Assembly (NCBI GenBank): GCA_002256245.1
Contig: NKIU01000001.1
Coordinates: 124,001 to 188,000, forward strand
Origin: Pseudorhodobacter sp. PARRP1
GTDB taxonomy: Bacteria > Pseudomonadota > Alphaproteobacteria > Rhodobacterales > Rhodobacteraceae
Length of the DNA stretch: 64,000 nt
Direction of reading: 5' to 3'
In this document: in pieces, positions 18,117-27,106 of the stretch
How positions within the stretch are numbered: position 1 is the stretch's first letter
How the letters are laid out: each line of letters begins with the position of its first letter
The notes under the pieces: model-generated
What the model saw: only the letters and a program-made list of their open reading frames with translations
What the model was told of the DNA's origin: nothing
Database searches by the model: none
Translations under genes and position numbers: made by a program

Positions 18117-19570
18117 TCCGGCGCTCCTGCTGCGACATACGCGGTCTTGACGGTCGTGTAGAACTCTGCGGCGTAAGACCCCTGCTCGCGGGGGCCAAAG
18201 CTTGACACACCGCGTCCTCCGAACGGCACATGGTAGTCAGTGCCCGCCGTGGGCAAGTTTACCATGACACAGCCCGCCCGCATATGGCTGCGAAAGTGGC
18301 TCGCCCGCGCAAGGCTGCGGGTCATGATGCCCGCGGTCAGCCCAAATTCGCTGTCATTGGCGGTGGCAAGTGCTTCGGCATAGCTGTCCACCTTGATCAC
18401 GCAAGTGATCGGGGCGAACATCTCCTCGCGGTTGATGCGCATGTCGTTGCGCGTGGCGGCAAAGACGGCGGGGGCCATGAAATAGCCGTCGGTGTCGCGC
18501 TCCAGCCGCGTGCCGCCGCACAGAAGCTCACCGCCCTCGGCCCGACCGATCTGCACATAGTCCAGGTTCTGTGCCAATTGCCCCGCGCTGACGACAGGAC
18601 CAATCTGCATACCGTCGGTCAGGGCGTGGCCAACCTTGAAAGCCTTGGCAGCCGCCACAAGCTTTTCGACAAAGGCGTCATGGATGGAACGATGCACAAT
18701 CAACCGCGACGCCGCCGTGCATTTCTGCCCGGTGCCGCCAAAGGCAGCGCCCGCGGCATGGGTGACGGCAAGGTCAAGGTCGGCGTCGTCCATGATCAGC
18801 ATCGGATTTTTCGAGCCCATCTCCATCTGAACCTTGGTCATGTTCTGGATCGCTGCCAAGGCAATACCGCGCCCGACCGGAACCGAGCCAGTAAAGCTGA
18901 TCGCGTCAATCCCGCGGTGTTCAACCAGCTTTTGCCCCACATCGCGGCCCGGACCAGCGACAAGGTTGAAAAGACCCGCAGGGATATCTTGCCGAACGAT
19001 TATCTCGGTCAGGGCCACCGCACTGGCGGGCGTCAGGTTGGCCGGTTTCCACACCACCGCATTGCCATAGGCCAAGGCCGGGGCGATCTTCCACGCAGGC
19101 GTCGCCACCGGAAAATTCCACGGGCTGATGATCGCCACCACGCCCACCGCCTCGCGGCGCACGTCAATTTCGATGCCGGGACGCACGCTTTGGGCGTGAT
19201 CACCAATGACACGCAGGGCCTCGGCGGCGTAATAGGTGAAGAATTGCCCGGCGCGGTAAACCTCGCCTTTGCCCTCGGCGAGCGTCTTGCCTTCCTCGCG
19301 GGCAAGCAGAGTGCCAATCTCTGCCGCGCGCGCCATAAGTTCGGTGCCGATCGCCATCAGCACATCGTGCCGCTTCTGGATGCCAGCCGCCCACCAGATC
19401 GGCTGCGCGGCGCGGGCGGCGGCAATCGCCTCGTCCAACTGCGCGGCGCTGGCTTGGGCGTAATGGCCGATCACGTCAGTCAGGTCCGAAGGGTTGACGT
19501 TCGGGGCGGTGGTCGCCCCATCTTGCCAGCGGCCTGCGATATGGTTGCGGGTCTCAAGTGTCATGGTCAT
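18113..19570 (-). CDS. NAD(P)-dependent aldehyde dehydrogenase
   Basis: A 485-residue ALDH-superfamily enzyme with Asn152 (SPWNFP), general base Glu250 (MEMGSKN) and the nucleophile Cys284 (GGTGQKCTAASR). The cysteine loop resembles alpha-ketoglutaric semialdehyde dehydrogenases, although other aldehydes are possible. The start at 19570 has an AAGGAAG site; a second ATG two codons later is also usable. It lies 16 bases downstream of proV and overlaps the dipeptidase gene, so it belongs to the amine-transport operon and probably oxidises an aldehyde arising from the imported compound. Confidence 0.88.
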   Translation of the reverse strand: MTMTLETRNHIAGRWQDGATTAPNVNPSDLTDVIGHYAQASAAQLDEAIAAARAAQPIWWAAGIQKRHDVLMAIGTELMARAAEIGTLLAREEGKTLAEGKGEVYRAGQFFTYYAAEALRVIGDHAQSVRPGIEIDVRREAVGVVAIISPWNFPVATPAWKIAPALAYGNAVVWKPANLTPASAVALTEIIVRQDIPAGLFNLVAGPGRDVGQKLVEHRGIDAISFTGSVPVGRGIALAAIQNMTKVQMEMGSKNPMLIMDDADLDLAVTHAAGAAFGGTGQKCTAASRLIVHRSIHDAFVEKLVAAAKAFKVGHALTDGMQIGPVVSAGQLAQNLDYVQIGRAEGGELLCGGTRLERDTDGYFMAPAVFAATRNDMRINREEMFAPITCVIKVDSYAEALATANDSEFGLTAGIMTRSLARASHFRSHMRAGCVMVNLPTAGTDYHVPFGGRGVSSFGPREQGSYAAEFYTTVKTAYVAAGAPE

Positions 19571-19585
19571 GTCTTCCTTTGGGCC

Positions 19586-20602
19586 TCAGCTCCGTGCCAG
19601 CGCATCAAACACCCGTTGCCGGGTCAATACGCCTGCCAGATCGCCATTGTCGTATCGCACTGTAATCGGCGCATCGCTGGCGGCCAGTGCACCATAGGCA
19701 GATTCAATGGTTTGGTCAGCGGTAAGGACTGTATCGCCCAGCCCCTCACCCGGGGTCGCCAGATCACCGCAGGTGACAATGCGCGCCCGGTTCACATCAC
19801 GCACAAAGCGGGCAACATAATCGTCAGCCGGGGCCACCAGTATTTCGGCCCCGGTGCCGACCTGCCGCAACATGCCGTCTTTCAGGATGGCGATGTGGTC
19901 GCCGATCAACAGCGCCTCGTCCAGGTCATGGGTGATGAACACGATCGTCTTGTGCAGCCTTGCCTGAATGTCGCGCAGTTGCAGTTGCATATCATGGCGG
20001 ATCAGCGGGTCGAGCGCCGAAAACGCCTCGTCCATCAGCAAAATTTCAGCATCGGTCGCCAACGCCCGCGCCAAACCCACTCGCTGCTGCATCCCACCTG
20101 AAAGCTGGCCCGGATAGTGGTTCTCAAACTCCGCCAGCCCGACAAGGGCAATCTGCTCAGCCCCCTTGGCCTGCGCCTGCGCCTTGGGCATACCGTCAAT
20201 CACCAGCCCGTAGATCACGTTTTCCATCACCGTCTTGTGCGGCAGAAGGGCAAAGCGTTGAAACACCATCGAGATTTTCTTGCGGCGAAAGGCGCGCAGG
20301 TCGGGCTCATTCAGGGTCAAAACATCCACATCATCCACCAGAATCCAGCCAGCGGTCGGCTCAATCAGGCGGTTGAAGTGACGGATCAAAGTGGATTTGC
20401 CAGACCCCGACAGACCCATGATCACAAAGGTCTCACCGGCACGGATGTTCAGGTTGATGTCATGCAGGCCAAGGATATTGTTGCTTTGCGCCAGCAGGTC
20501 AGCTTTGGACATGCCCGCATTGACCTTGGCCAGAGCGCCTTTCGGATCGGGGCCAAAGATTTTTGAGACCTGCTCGACGCGGATTTTGAAGGGGTTTGCC
20601 AT
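19586..20602 (-). CDS. proV: Glycine betaine/proline-type ABC transporter ATPase
   Basis: A 338-residue ATPase of the ProV/OpuAA family. Walker A is GLSGSGKST, the signature is LSGGMQQRVGLARAL and Walker B is EILLMDEAFSALDP. A C-terminal CBS-type regulatory region ends in VRYDNGDLAGVLTRQRVF. The N-terminal extension with the variable insert before LHDINLNIRAGE is typical of ProV. It is encoded four bases downstream of proW. It energises uptake of betaine or a related quaternary amine, but the matching binding-protein gene upstream is broken in this window. Confidence 0.93.
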   Translation of the reverse strand: MANPFKIRVEQVSKIFGPDPKGALAKVNAGMSKADLLAQSNNILGLHDINLNIRAGETFVIMGLSGSGKSTLIRHFNRLIEPTAGWILVDDVDVLTLNEPDLRAFRRKKISMVFQRFALLPHKTVMENVIYGLVIDGMPKAQAQAKGAEQIALVGLAEFENHYPGQLSGGMQQRVGLARALATDAEILLMDEAFSALDPLIRHDMQLQLRDIQARLHKTIVFITHDLDEALLIGDHIAILKDGMLRQVGTGAEILVAPADDYVARFVRDVNRARIVTCGDLATPGEGLGDTVLTADQTIESAYGALAASDAPITVRYDNGDLAGVLTRQRVFDALARS

Positions 20603-20605
20603 AGC

Positions 20606-21478
20606 CTACTGCTCCAGCTTCAACGAGGTCTGCATCCGTTTGCCATAGGATTGGGCAATCCGGTCGAAGATGATGGCCAGCAGAACGATACCAAGCCCGG
20701 CCATCAGCCCGCTGCTGATCTGCAACCGCTGGATGCCTTGCAAGACCTGATATCCAAGCCCACCCGCCCCGATCATCGAGGCGATCACCACCATCGACAG
20801 CGCCATCATCGTGGTCTGGTTGATGCCCGCCAGAATGGTCGGCAGCGCAAGCGGGATCTGAACGGTGAACAGGATTTGCCCGGAAGATGCGCCGAACGCG
20901 CGGGTCGCTTCGACAATTTCCGGATCAACGCCGCGGATGCCAAGGTTGGTCAGGCGGATGACAGGCGGAATGGCAAAGACGATGGTCGCCAGCAGCGCAG
21001 GAATTTTGCCAGGGCCGAACAGCATCACGAAGGGGATCAGATAGACGAAAATCGGCATGGTCTGCATCACGTCCAGCACCGGCAGCGTGATTGATTGCAT
21101 CCGTTTTGAACCTGACATCGCCACGCCAATCGGCAGGCCAATGACAACCGCCAGCAAGGTCGCAACCACCATCAGCGCGATGGTCGCCATCGCCTGCTCC
21201 CAAACGCCAATCAGGCCGATGCAAAAGGTCAACGTGGCCACAGTCAGCGCCACTGTCCAGCGGCGCGAGGCAGCATAGGCAAGTGCCGTCAGCACCAGCA
21301 GAACCGCCCACCACGGCAACCACTGCAGGATTTTCTCCATCGCCAGCAACAGCTTGAGAACGGGCAGAAAGATCGCCTCAAGCGTTTGGCCATAGTCGGC
21401 GACGATCTGGTTGAAGCCCAAATCTATCGTGCGTCCAAAGGCACGGACATCGAACAGTTCGGGAAAGCCTTCGGCCAT
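20606..21478 (-). CDS. proW: Glycine betaine/proline-type ABC transporter permease
   Basis: A 290-residue inner-membrane permease. A long N-terminal region precedes about six or seven hydrophobic helices. The EAA-type loop that docks the ATPase reads VEATRAFGASSGQILFTVQIPLALP near residue 205. The final KRMQTSLKLEQ tail is cytoplasmic. It lies between the proX remnant (73 bases upstream) and proV (three bases downstream). A stem-loop in the proX-proW gap may set relative expression. Confidence 0.93.
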   Translation of the reverse strand: MAEGFPELFDVRAFGRTIDLGFNQIVADYGQTLEAIFLPVLKLLLAMEKILQWLPWWAVLLVLTALAYAASRRWTVALTVATLTFCIGLIGVWEQAMATIALMVVATLLAVVIGLPIGVAMSGSKRMQSITLPVLDVMQTMPIFVYLIPFVMLFGPGKIPALLATIVFAIPPVIRLTNLGIRGVDPEIVEATRAFGASSGQILFTVQIPLALPTILAGINQTTMMALSMVVIASMIGAGGLGYQVLQGIQRLQISSGLMAGLGIVLLAIIFDRIAQSYGKRMQTSLKLEQ

Positions 21479-21507
21479 GGTGGTTCCTTTGGTCGCGGAA
21501 AAGGGAA

Positions 21508-21534
21508 GGGGCAGGCAATGTCTTGCGCTGCCCC
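21508..21534 (-). promoter_or_regulatory. Stem-loop between proX remnant and proW
   Basis: GGGGCAG and CTGCCCC pair around a 13-base loop. There is no T-run. Such stems between binding-protein and permease genes commonly protect the upstream mRNA; that role is inferred here. Confidence 0.45.
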
Positions 21535-21551
21535 TAAATGATCGCCTTTGA

Positions 21552-22200
21552 TCAGAGTGACGCGCGCACTTTATCGGCCACGTCGGCAGGCACCCATTTG
21601 GTCCAGATGGCCTCGTAATTCTTCAGGAAATAGGTCGCAACTTCGTCGGTGGTTGCGCCGTTGTCGTCGCCCCATGCCAGAACAGCGCTGATGTCATCGT
21701 TTGGCACCTGCATCTTGCTCAGGAATTCTGCCACATCCGGTGCGCGCGTTTTGAGCGAAGTGACGGCAGCCACCGCCACCTCGCCTTTCGCCCATCCGCT
21801 GACTTTGGGATCGGCACAGTTCATATCGACAAGGCATTTGTAGTTTTCAGCGTCAAACGGCGGGGTCGCCAGCCGCACCATGTGATATTTGCCGATCACG
21901 TCCGTTGGCCCCCAGTAATAGTCGATGAACGCTTCCTTGCGCGACACAGATTTGGCAATCGACGCCTTCAGCGTCTCGCCCGAGCCTGATGGGAACAATT
22001 CCCACGTGTCAGCCAGACCCAAAGCCTTGAACAGGTTGTTGGTGATCGGCTCGCAGCCCCAACCGGGCGGGCAGCCATAAAGGCGGCCTTTTTCGGGGTT
22101 GGATGCATCGGCGAACACGGCCCAGTTGGCCTTCAGATCTTCAATTGTCTTGATTTCGGGATGCTCCGCCGCCACGTAATCAGGGACCAACCGCGTTCCA
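21552..22200 (-). pseudogene. proX (betaine-type binding protein), 5'-truncated
   Basis: The C-terminal two-thirds of an OpuAC/ProX-type periplasmic binding protein. The clear homology runs from about LVPDYVAAEHPEIKT to the end, about 210 residues, including GRLYGCPPGWGCE and the aromatic-rich YYWGPTDVIGKYHM that should form part of the binding pocket. The signal peptide and roughly the first 120 residues are missing. The frame stays open upstream to 22454 only because it runs, in a different frame, across the remnant of an AAA ATPase gene. Without a signal peptide this product cannot reach the periplasm, so I call it broken unless the assembly is wrong. Confidence 0.75.
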
Positions 22201-22810
22201 GACCCGAGATCCGGAACCCAGCGGAACCTGAGCCCACTTCCACGACGCAGTCGGGCACGCAACATAGCTCTGCCAGCCTTCGCGCCCACACACTCTTGCC
22301 GATACCTGCCGGGCCGTTCAGCAGCATCGGCGGCAGGCGCAGGCCCGGATCGCCACGCTGAGCAGAGCGGCGAAGGGCGTGCCAAGCCGTTTCTGTCGCC
22401 GGTGCCATCCACGGCATCTCTGCATGCAGGGTGGCGGCCAGCTCGTCGGCCCAAGCCTCGTTGCCGGGCGGTGTCAGGATGGCGCCACCTTTCATGACCG
22501 ACAGGCGCTTGACCTCATCCGCCTTCAGGTGCGCCAGGCCGGACGCCGCCATGCGGCGCTGAAACACCAGCGCGGCCCGCCTGCGGATCATGCGATTGTC
22601 GGCCACAGAAATATTCACGCCCCGCAGCAGGTCATCGCCGAAGTTGTCGATCTCGAGTTGATCAATTTCGGGCTTGCAGTCATCCGCCACCATAAGGGCG
22701 CGGGCCATTTTCCTTTTCCGAAAAGTTTGGAGGAATTCGCGTAGGCGATCTTCCAGCGCCGTCGCATCCCCCTCGAAGAAGTGGGCATCGATAAATTTGG
22801 TTTGGCTCAT
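22190..22810 (-). pseudogene. AAA-type ATPase, 3'-truncated
   Basis: The N-terminal 207 residues or so of an AAA-family ATPase. A helical N-terminal region precedes a clear Walker A (NGPAGIGKSVWARRL near residue 167) and the start of the following strand (VVEVGSGSAGFRISGLERGW). Homology ends abruptly there; the frame continues only 19 codons into proX sequence before stopping at 22133. Walker B, sensors and the rest of the ATPase are absent. I do not recognise the exact family. It starts with ATG at 22810. The cut falls within about ten bases of 22195, the same point at which proX homology begins. Confidence 0.7.
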
Positions 22811-23174
22811 GGGTCGTCCTCAGTCCGTAGCGATGGGACGGGACCGGAAAGCGGTGCTGCAGGATGGGTTGGGTTCAGGATGCGCGACCGTTTCCGGCCC
22901 CGGCGAGCGGGGTCAGATGGAGGTCGCTCGTATGAGCCGTGAGGGCATGATCCTGTTCATGCCCTATGGATGCATCCGATTTTCGCAGAGGTCAAGCGGG
23001 GCAAATCGGTGGTTTTTGGTGTCACCGCCCACAGCATCGTGCTTTGGGGGATTTTTGGTGCCATCGGCCCCTAAATGGGCCGATGGACATACTTACTCTG
23101 ACACGATGGACAAAAAACTGGCCAAAATGGACAAACTTTGCCTGTCAGATCAATACCGCAACGTCACCCGCAGA
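22811..23174. other. Gene-free stretch between the ATPase remnant and nrdJ
   Basis: No convincing gene. It holds a perfect 10-bp inverted repeat CCATCGGCCC-CTAAAT-GGGCCGATGG (23061-23086), two near-direct repeats of TTTTTGGTG (around 23012 and 23052), and repeated ATGGACAAA words near 23105-23136. Base use here is less GC-rich than the flanks. This could be the decayed edge of an inserted element, which fits the broken genes next to it. Confidence 0.4.
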
Positions 23175-25451
23175 TCAGCCGCACTTCGAATGCCCGCAAT
23201 CATTGCAGGTCATGCAGCCCTCTTTCATCTGCAACGCATAAGACCCGCAGCTTGGGCACGCCTTGCCCTTGGGCCGCTCTCCGACCACCATCACCTCGGC
23301 CTGCGGATCGGTTTTCAGGCCCATCCCCTCGCCCGCGATAAAGCCGATCGACACCAGATGCCGCTCAATCACGCCACCAATCGCTGCCAGAATCGACGGA
23401 ATATACCGCCCCTCCATCCAGGCCCCACCGCGCGGATCGAACACCGCTTTCAACTCCTCAACCACAAACGAGATATCGCCACCGCGACGGAACACCGCCG
23501 AGATCATCCGCGTCAGCGCCACGGTCCAGGCGAAATGCTCCATGTTTTTCGAGTTGATGAACACCTCAAACGGCCTGCGATGCCCGGCGATGATGATGTC
23601 ATTGATAGTGATATAAAGCGCGTGTTCGCTGCCCGGCCATTTCACCTTATAGGTCTGCCCCTCCAGCGCGGCAGGGCGGTCAAGCGGATCGGTCAGATAC
23701 ACCACCTCGCCCCCCGCCACCATCGCAGGCGCTTCGGCTGGCACCTTATCGCTGCTTTCCGAAACCGTCAGAACCGACCCCGTCACCGCATTCGGGCGGT
23801 AGGTGGTGCAGCCCTTACAGCCCTGATCCCAAGCGGCCATATAAACCTCTTTGAACGCCTCAAAGCTGATATCTTCCGGGCAGTTGATGGTTTTCGAGAT
23901 GCTGCTGTCGATCCACTTCTGCGCCGCAGCCTGCATCCGCACATGGTCCAAGGGCGGCAAGGTCTGCGCGTTGACAAAGTAATCCGGCAGCGCCGCATCG
24001 CCCTTCAACTCGCGCCACAGCCGCACCGCATAATCAACCACTTCTTCTTCCGTCCGCGAGCCATCCTTCTGCAAAACCTTCCGCGTGTAGGCATAAGCAA
24101 ACACCGGCTCGATCCCGCTGGAAACATTCCCCGCATATAAAGAAATCGTCCCCGTCGGCGCAATCGAGGTCAACAACGCATTGCGAATCCCATGCGTGCG
24201 GATCGCCGCGCGCACGTCATCATCCATCTGCATCATGTTGCCCGAAGCCAGATAGGCCTCGGCCTCAAACAACGGAAACGCACCCTTTTCCTTTGCCAGA
24301 TCAACGCTGGCCAAATACGAAGCCCGCGCAATCGCCTTCATCCAAGCCTCGGTCTGCGCCGCAGCCTCAACCGAGCCATAGCGCAAGCCCACCATCAGCA
24401 ACGCATCCGCCAGCCCGGTGACGCCCAAGCCAATCCGCCGCTTGGCCTTCGCCTCAGCCTGCTGTTCCGGCAACGGAAAGCGGCTTGCATCCACCACGTT
24501 ATCCATCATCCGCACGGCCAGCCGCACCAGATCGTCCAGCGCCACCAGATCCAGCTTGGCGCCCTTGGTAAACGCCCCCGCCACCAGCGTCGGCATGTTG
24601 ATGCTGCCCAGCAAACACGCGCCATAGGGCGGCAAAGGCTGCTCGCCGCAGGGGTTGGTCGCGGCAATCGTCTCGCAATAGCTCAGGTTGTTGGCCTTGT
24701 TGATCCGGTCGATGAAAATCACACCGGGTTCGGCAAAATCATAGGTGTTGCGCATGATCTTGTTCCACAGATCGCGCGCCTGCAACGTGCGGAACACGCG
24801 GCCCTGAAACACCAGATCCCAAGACGCATCCGCCTTGACCGCATCCATGAACGGATCGGTGATCAGCACCGAAAGGTTGAACATCCGCAGCCGGGCTGCA
24901 TCCTTCTTGGCCTCGATAAAGGCCTCCACATCCGGGTGATCACACCGCATCGTCGCCATCATCGCGCCCCTGCGCGAGCCTGCCGACATGATGGTGCGGC
25001 ACATCGCATCCCACACATCCATGAACGACAAAGGCCCCGAGGCATCCGCCGCCACCCCCTTCACCTCTGCCCCACGCGGGCGGATGGTGCTGAAGTCATA
25101 GCCGATGCCGCCGCCCTGCTGCATGGTCAGCGCCGCTTCCTTCAACGCATCAAAAATCCCGCCCATGCTGTCCGGCACGGTGCCCATGACAAAGCAGTTG
25201 AACATCGTCACGTTGCGGCCGGTGCCCGCGCCCGCCGTGATCCGCCCCGCAGGCAGATATTTGAAGCCCTCAAGGGCTGCGTAGAATCGCTCCTCCCACA
25301 CCGCAGGCTCGGCTTCCACTTCCGCCAAAGCCCGCGCGATTCGCCGCCAGCTGTCCTCCACCGACGCATCAATCGGCGTGCCATCCTGTGCTTTCAGGCG
25401 GTATTTCATGTCCCAAATCTGCTCGGCAATAGGGGCAGCAAATCGCGACAT
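23175..25451 (-). CDS. nrdJ: Adenosylcobalamin-dependent (class II) ribonucleotide reductase
   Basis: B12-dependent ribonucleotide reductase of about 758 residues that makes deoxyribonucleotides without needing or being harmed by oxygen. It shows the N-terminal site-cysteine context NVTMFNCFVMGT, the QQGGGIGYDFS loop, the catalytic ATNPCGEQPLPPYGACLLGSIN region (a Glu flanked by active-site cysteines), and APTGTISLYAG. The C-terminal CPSCG and CNDCGHSKCG cysteines probably shuttle reducing power. The frame is open to 25520, but the ATG at 25451 with an AGGA site starts the typical MSRFAAPIAEQIWDMKY. It is monocistronic. A NrdR-like palindrome lies about 190 bases upstream. Confidence 0.95.
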   Translation of the reverse strand: MSRFAAPIAEQIWDMKYRLKAQDGTPIDASVEDSWRRIARALAEVEAEPAVWEERFYAALEGFKYLPAGRITAGAGTGRNVTMFNCFVMGTVPDSMGGIFDALKEAALTMQQGGGIGYDFSTIRPRGAEVKGVAADASGPLSFMDVWDAMCRTIMSAGSRRGAMMATMRCDHPDVEAFIEAKKDAARLRMFNLSVLITDPFMDAVKADASWDLVFQGRVFRTLQARDLWNKIMRNTYDFAEPGVIFIDRINKANNLSYCETIAATNPCGEQPLPPYGACLLGSINMPTLVAGAFTKGAKLDLVALDDLVRLAVRMMDNVVDASRFPLPEQQAEAKAKRRIGLGVTGLADALLMVGLRYGSVEAAAQTEAWMKAIARASYLASVDLAKEKGAFPLFEAEAYLASGNMMQMDDDVRAAIRTHGIRNALLTSIAPTGTISLYAGNVSSGIEPVFAYAYTRKVLQKDGSRTEEEVVDYAVRLWRELKGDAALPDYFVNAQTLPPLDHVRMQAAAQKWIDSSISKTINCPEDISFEAFKEVYMAAWDQGCKGCTTYRPNAVTGSVLTVSESSDKVPAEAPAMVAGGEVVYLTDPLDRPAALEGQTYKVKWPGSEHALYITINDIIIAGHRRPFEVFINSKNMEHFAWTVALTRMISAVFRRGGDISFVVEELKAVFDPRGGAWMEGRYIPSILAAIGGVIERHLVSIGFIAGEGMGLKTDPQAEVMVVGERPKGKACPSCGSYALQMKEGCMTCNDCGHSKCG

Positions 25452-25641
25452 GAGGGGAGTCCTTCCTGAGGGGGTATTGAATGAGGGGCGACAGATAGCG
25501 TCAACAGGTAAGCTGGGCAATAGGCATCAACCTACCAGATTTTGTCGCAGGGTGCACGATGAAACGAAAAACGCGCGCGCCGCAGCGCAAGCATCAACGC
25601 AGAACGCGCCTTGTGGATTTGATCACATTCGCCACGATTTT

Positions 25642-25657
25642 CCACAACATGTTGTGG
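25642..25657. promoter_or_regulatory. 16-bp perfect palindrome upstream of nrdJ (possible NrdR box)
   Basis: CCACAACATGTTGTGG is a perfect palindrome in an AT-richer stretch of the 298-base gap upstream of nrdJ. NrdR boxes are 16-bp palindromes with a central AT-rich core. The match in length, symmetry and position is suggestive but not a strict consensus match. Confidence 0.45.
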
Positions 25658-25749
25658 TGACACGTAATTTTCGCCCGCCTTGATCAATCGCCAACAGCAT
25701 CCCCGCGCGCCGAGGTGCGGCCTTCCCCCACACCCACCGCAGCCGCGTT

Positions 25750-26991
25750 TCAAAACAAGATATCGTCGGCAAAAATCTCGGTCACATGATGCAGCATCAC
25801 GGTCACATCGGCGCGCGCATCGCCGTCGGCATCCAGTTGCAACAACACCCCGTCGCCCTGCGCCGTAACCCGCAGCGAAGGATGCCCACCACCCGAAAAC
25901 GCCTGATCGCCGCGCAACTCCAACGGCCCCAGCGCAGCACCGCGCAAGCTGGAAAACACCAACAGGTCAACGCCGTGCTGAAAATCCATCACCTGATCGG
26001 TGGCCGCATCAGCCGCGGTGAACACAAACCGATCAGCCCCGCTGCGGCCCAGCAGAATGTCGCCACCCGCGCCCCCGATCAGCACATCATTGCCCGCGCC
26101 GCCGTCCAGCCTGTCGCGGCCCAGCCCACCCAGCAGCCGGTCATTGCCCGCGCCCCCGGCCAGCCGGTCATTCCCCGCCCCGCCCGCCAACGTGTCATTG
26201 CCGCCCGCGCCGCCGAAGTCATCGGCCTGCGCGGTGCCCGTCAGGCGATCCGCCCCCGCCGTCACCGCATAGCGGCTAAATGTCACCCCAAAATCGCGGA
26301 TCGCCAGACCGCCCGGCTCGCCGCCCCAAATCTCGGCCCCCAGTTCAACACCGTTGATATAGCTTGCCCCGCTCAGCAGCCCCGCCCGCATCAACGATTT
26401 CAGAAACGGCGCAAAATCAATCGTGCCATGCAGGAAATCACTGTCCACCGACATCGCGATGAACTGCCAGCTTTGGCCGTCCACTGTCATGGTGGTCACC
26501 GTATAATGCCCCGAATAACCGCTGACGGGGTCATGATAGGCCACCCCCGGCGCGCCGTTCAGCCCATCGGGATCGTGCAAGGTCACCAACACCTCGGTCT
26601 GGATCGTCGCACTGCTGCCCAAGGGCTGACTGGTCAGCCACATATCGACAGCCACGTTGTGATCCCGCGCAGCGCCTAACAGCCCCAGATCAACCCGCAG
26701 CGCCAGTTGCCGCAGATCGGCGACGCGGCCCACCATATCGCCCGGCCCCGCCGCCTGCCACGGGCTGAACCCCGCTAACAGTTCCGGATAGCCCAAAATC
26801 CCCGAGACCCCGGAATCCGGCCAATCCCACTGCATCCGCACCCCACGCGGAAACAGCGCCGGATCATAGCTCAGGCTTTGATGGTAATCGGTGCCGTTGA
26901 CCAGACTGCCGCGCCCCCAGACGTTGTTCAACAACCGCACACCGCCCAGATCAACCCAAGCATCATCGCCGCTTATCGTCAGCACAACCAT
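25750..26991 (-). CDS. Secreted GH12-like glycosidase fused to RTX calcium-binding repeats
   Basis: A 413-residue protein. Residues 1-240 or so look like a glycoside hydrolase family 12 beta-jelly roll: NNVWG, MQWDWP, GYPELLAG, then a strand with TEVLVTLHDPDG (candidate nucleophile Glu) and a late GVELGAEIWGG (candidate acid/base Glu). Residues about 240-325 contain five or so GGxGxDxLxGG nonapeptide repeats that bind calcium, followed by the usual RFVF and C-terminal region of type I secreted proteins. There is no N-terminal signal peptide, as expected for type I export. It probably cuts beta-glucans or xyloglucan outside the cell. No type I transporter genes are nearby. Confidence 0.72.
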   Translation of the reverse strand: MVVLTISGDDAWVDLGGVRLLNNVWGRGSLVNGTDYHQSLSYDPALFPRGVRMQWDWPDSGVSGILGYPELLAGFSPWQAAGPGDMVGRVADLRQLALRVDLGLLGAARDHNVAVDMWLTSQPLGSSATIQTEVLVTLHDPDGLNGAPGVAYHDPVSGYSGHYTVTTMTVDGQSWQFIAMSVDSDFLHGTIDFAPFLKSLMRAGLLSGASYINGVELGAEIWGGEPGGLAIRDFGVTFSRYAVTAGADRLTGTAQADDFGGAGGNDTLAGGAGNDRLAGGAGNDRLLGGLGRDRLDGGAGNDVLIGGAGGDILLGRSGADRFVFTAADAATDQVMDFQHGVDLLVFSSLRGAALGPLELRGDQAFSGGGHPSLRVTAQGDGVLLQLDADGDARADVTVMLHHVTEIFADDILF

Positions 26992-27106
26992 CTGCAGGCT
27001 CCAAAACTCGGGGCCGCCAGCCTAACCAACCCCCTGCCATCGGCAAGCCCCCACTTGCATCCGCCCGCCCATCGCCTAGTTTAGCAGCCTGTTCGCCGGG
27101 GATGCC

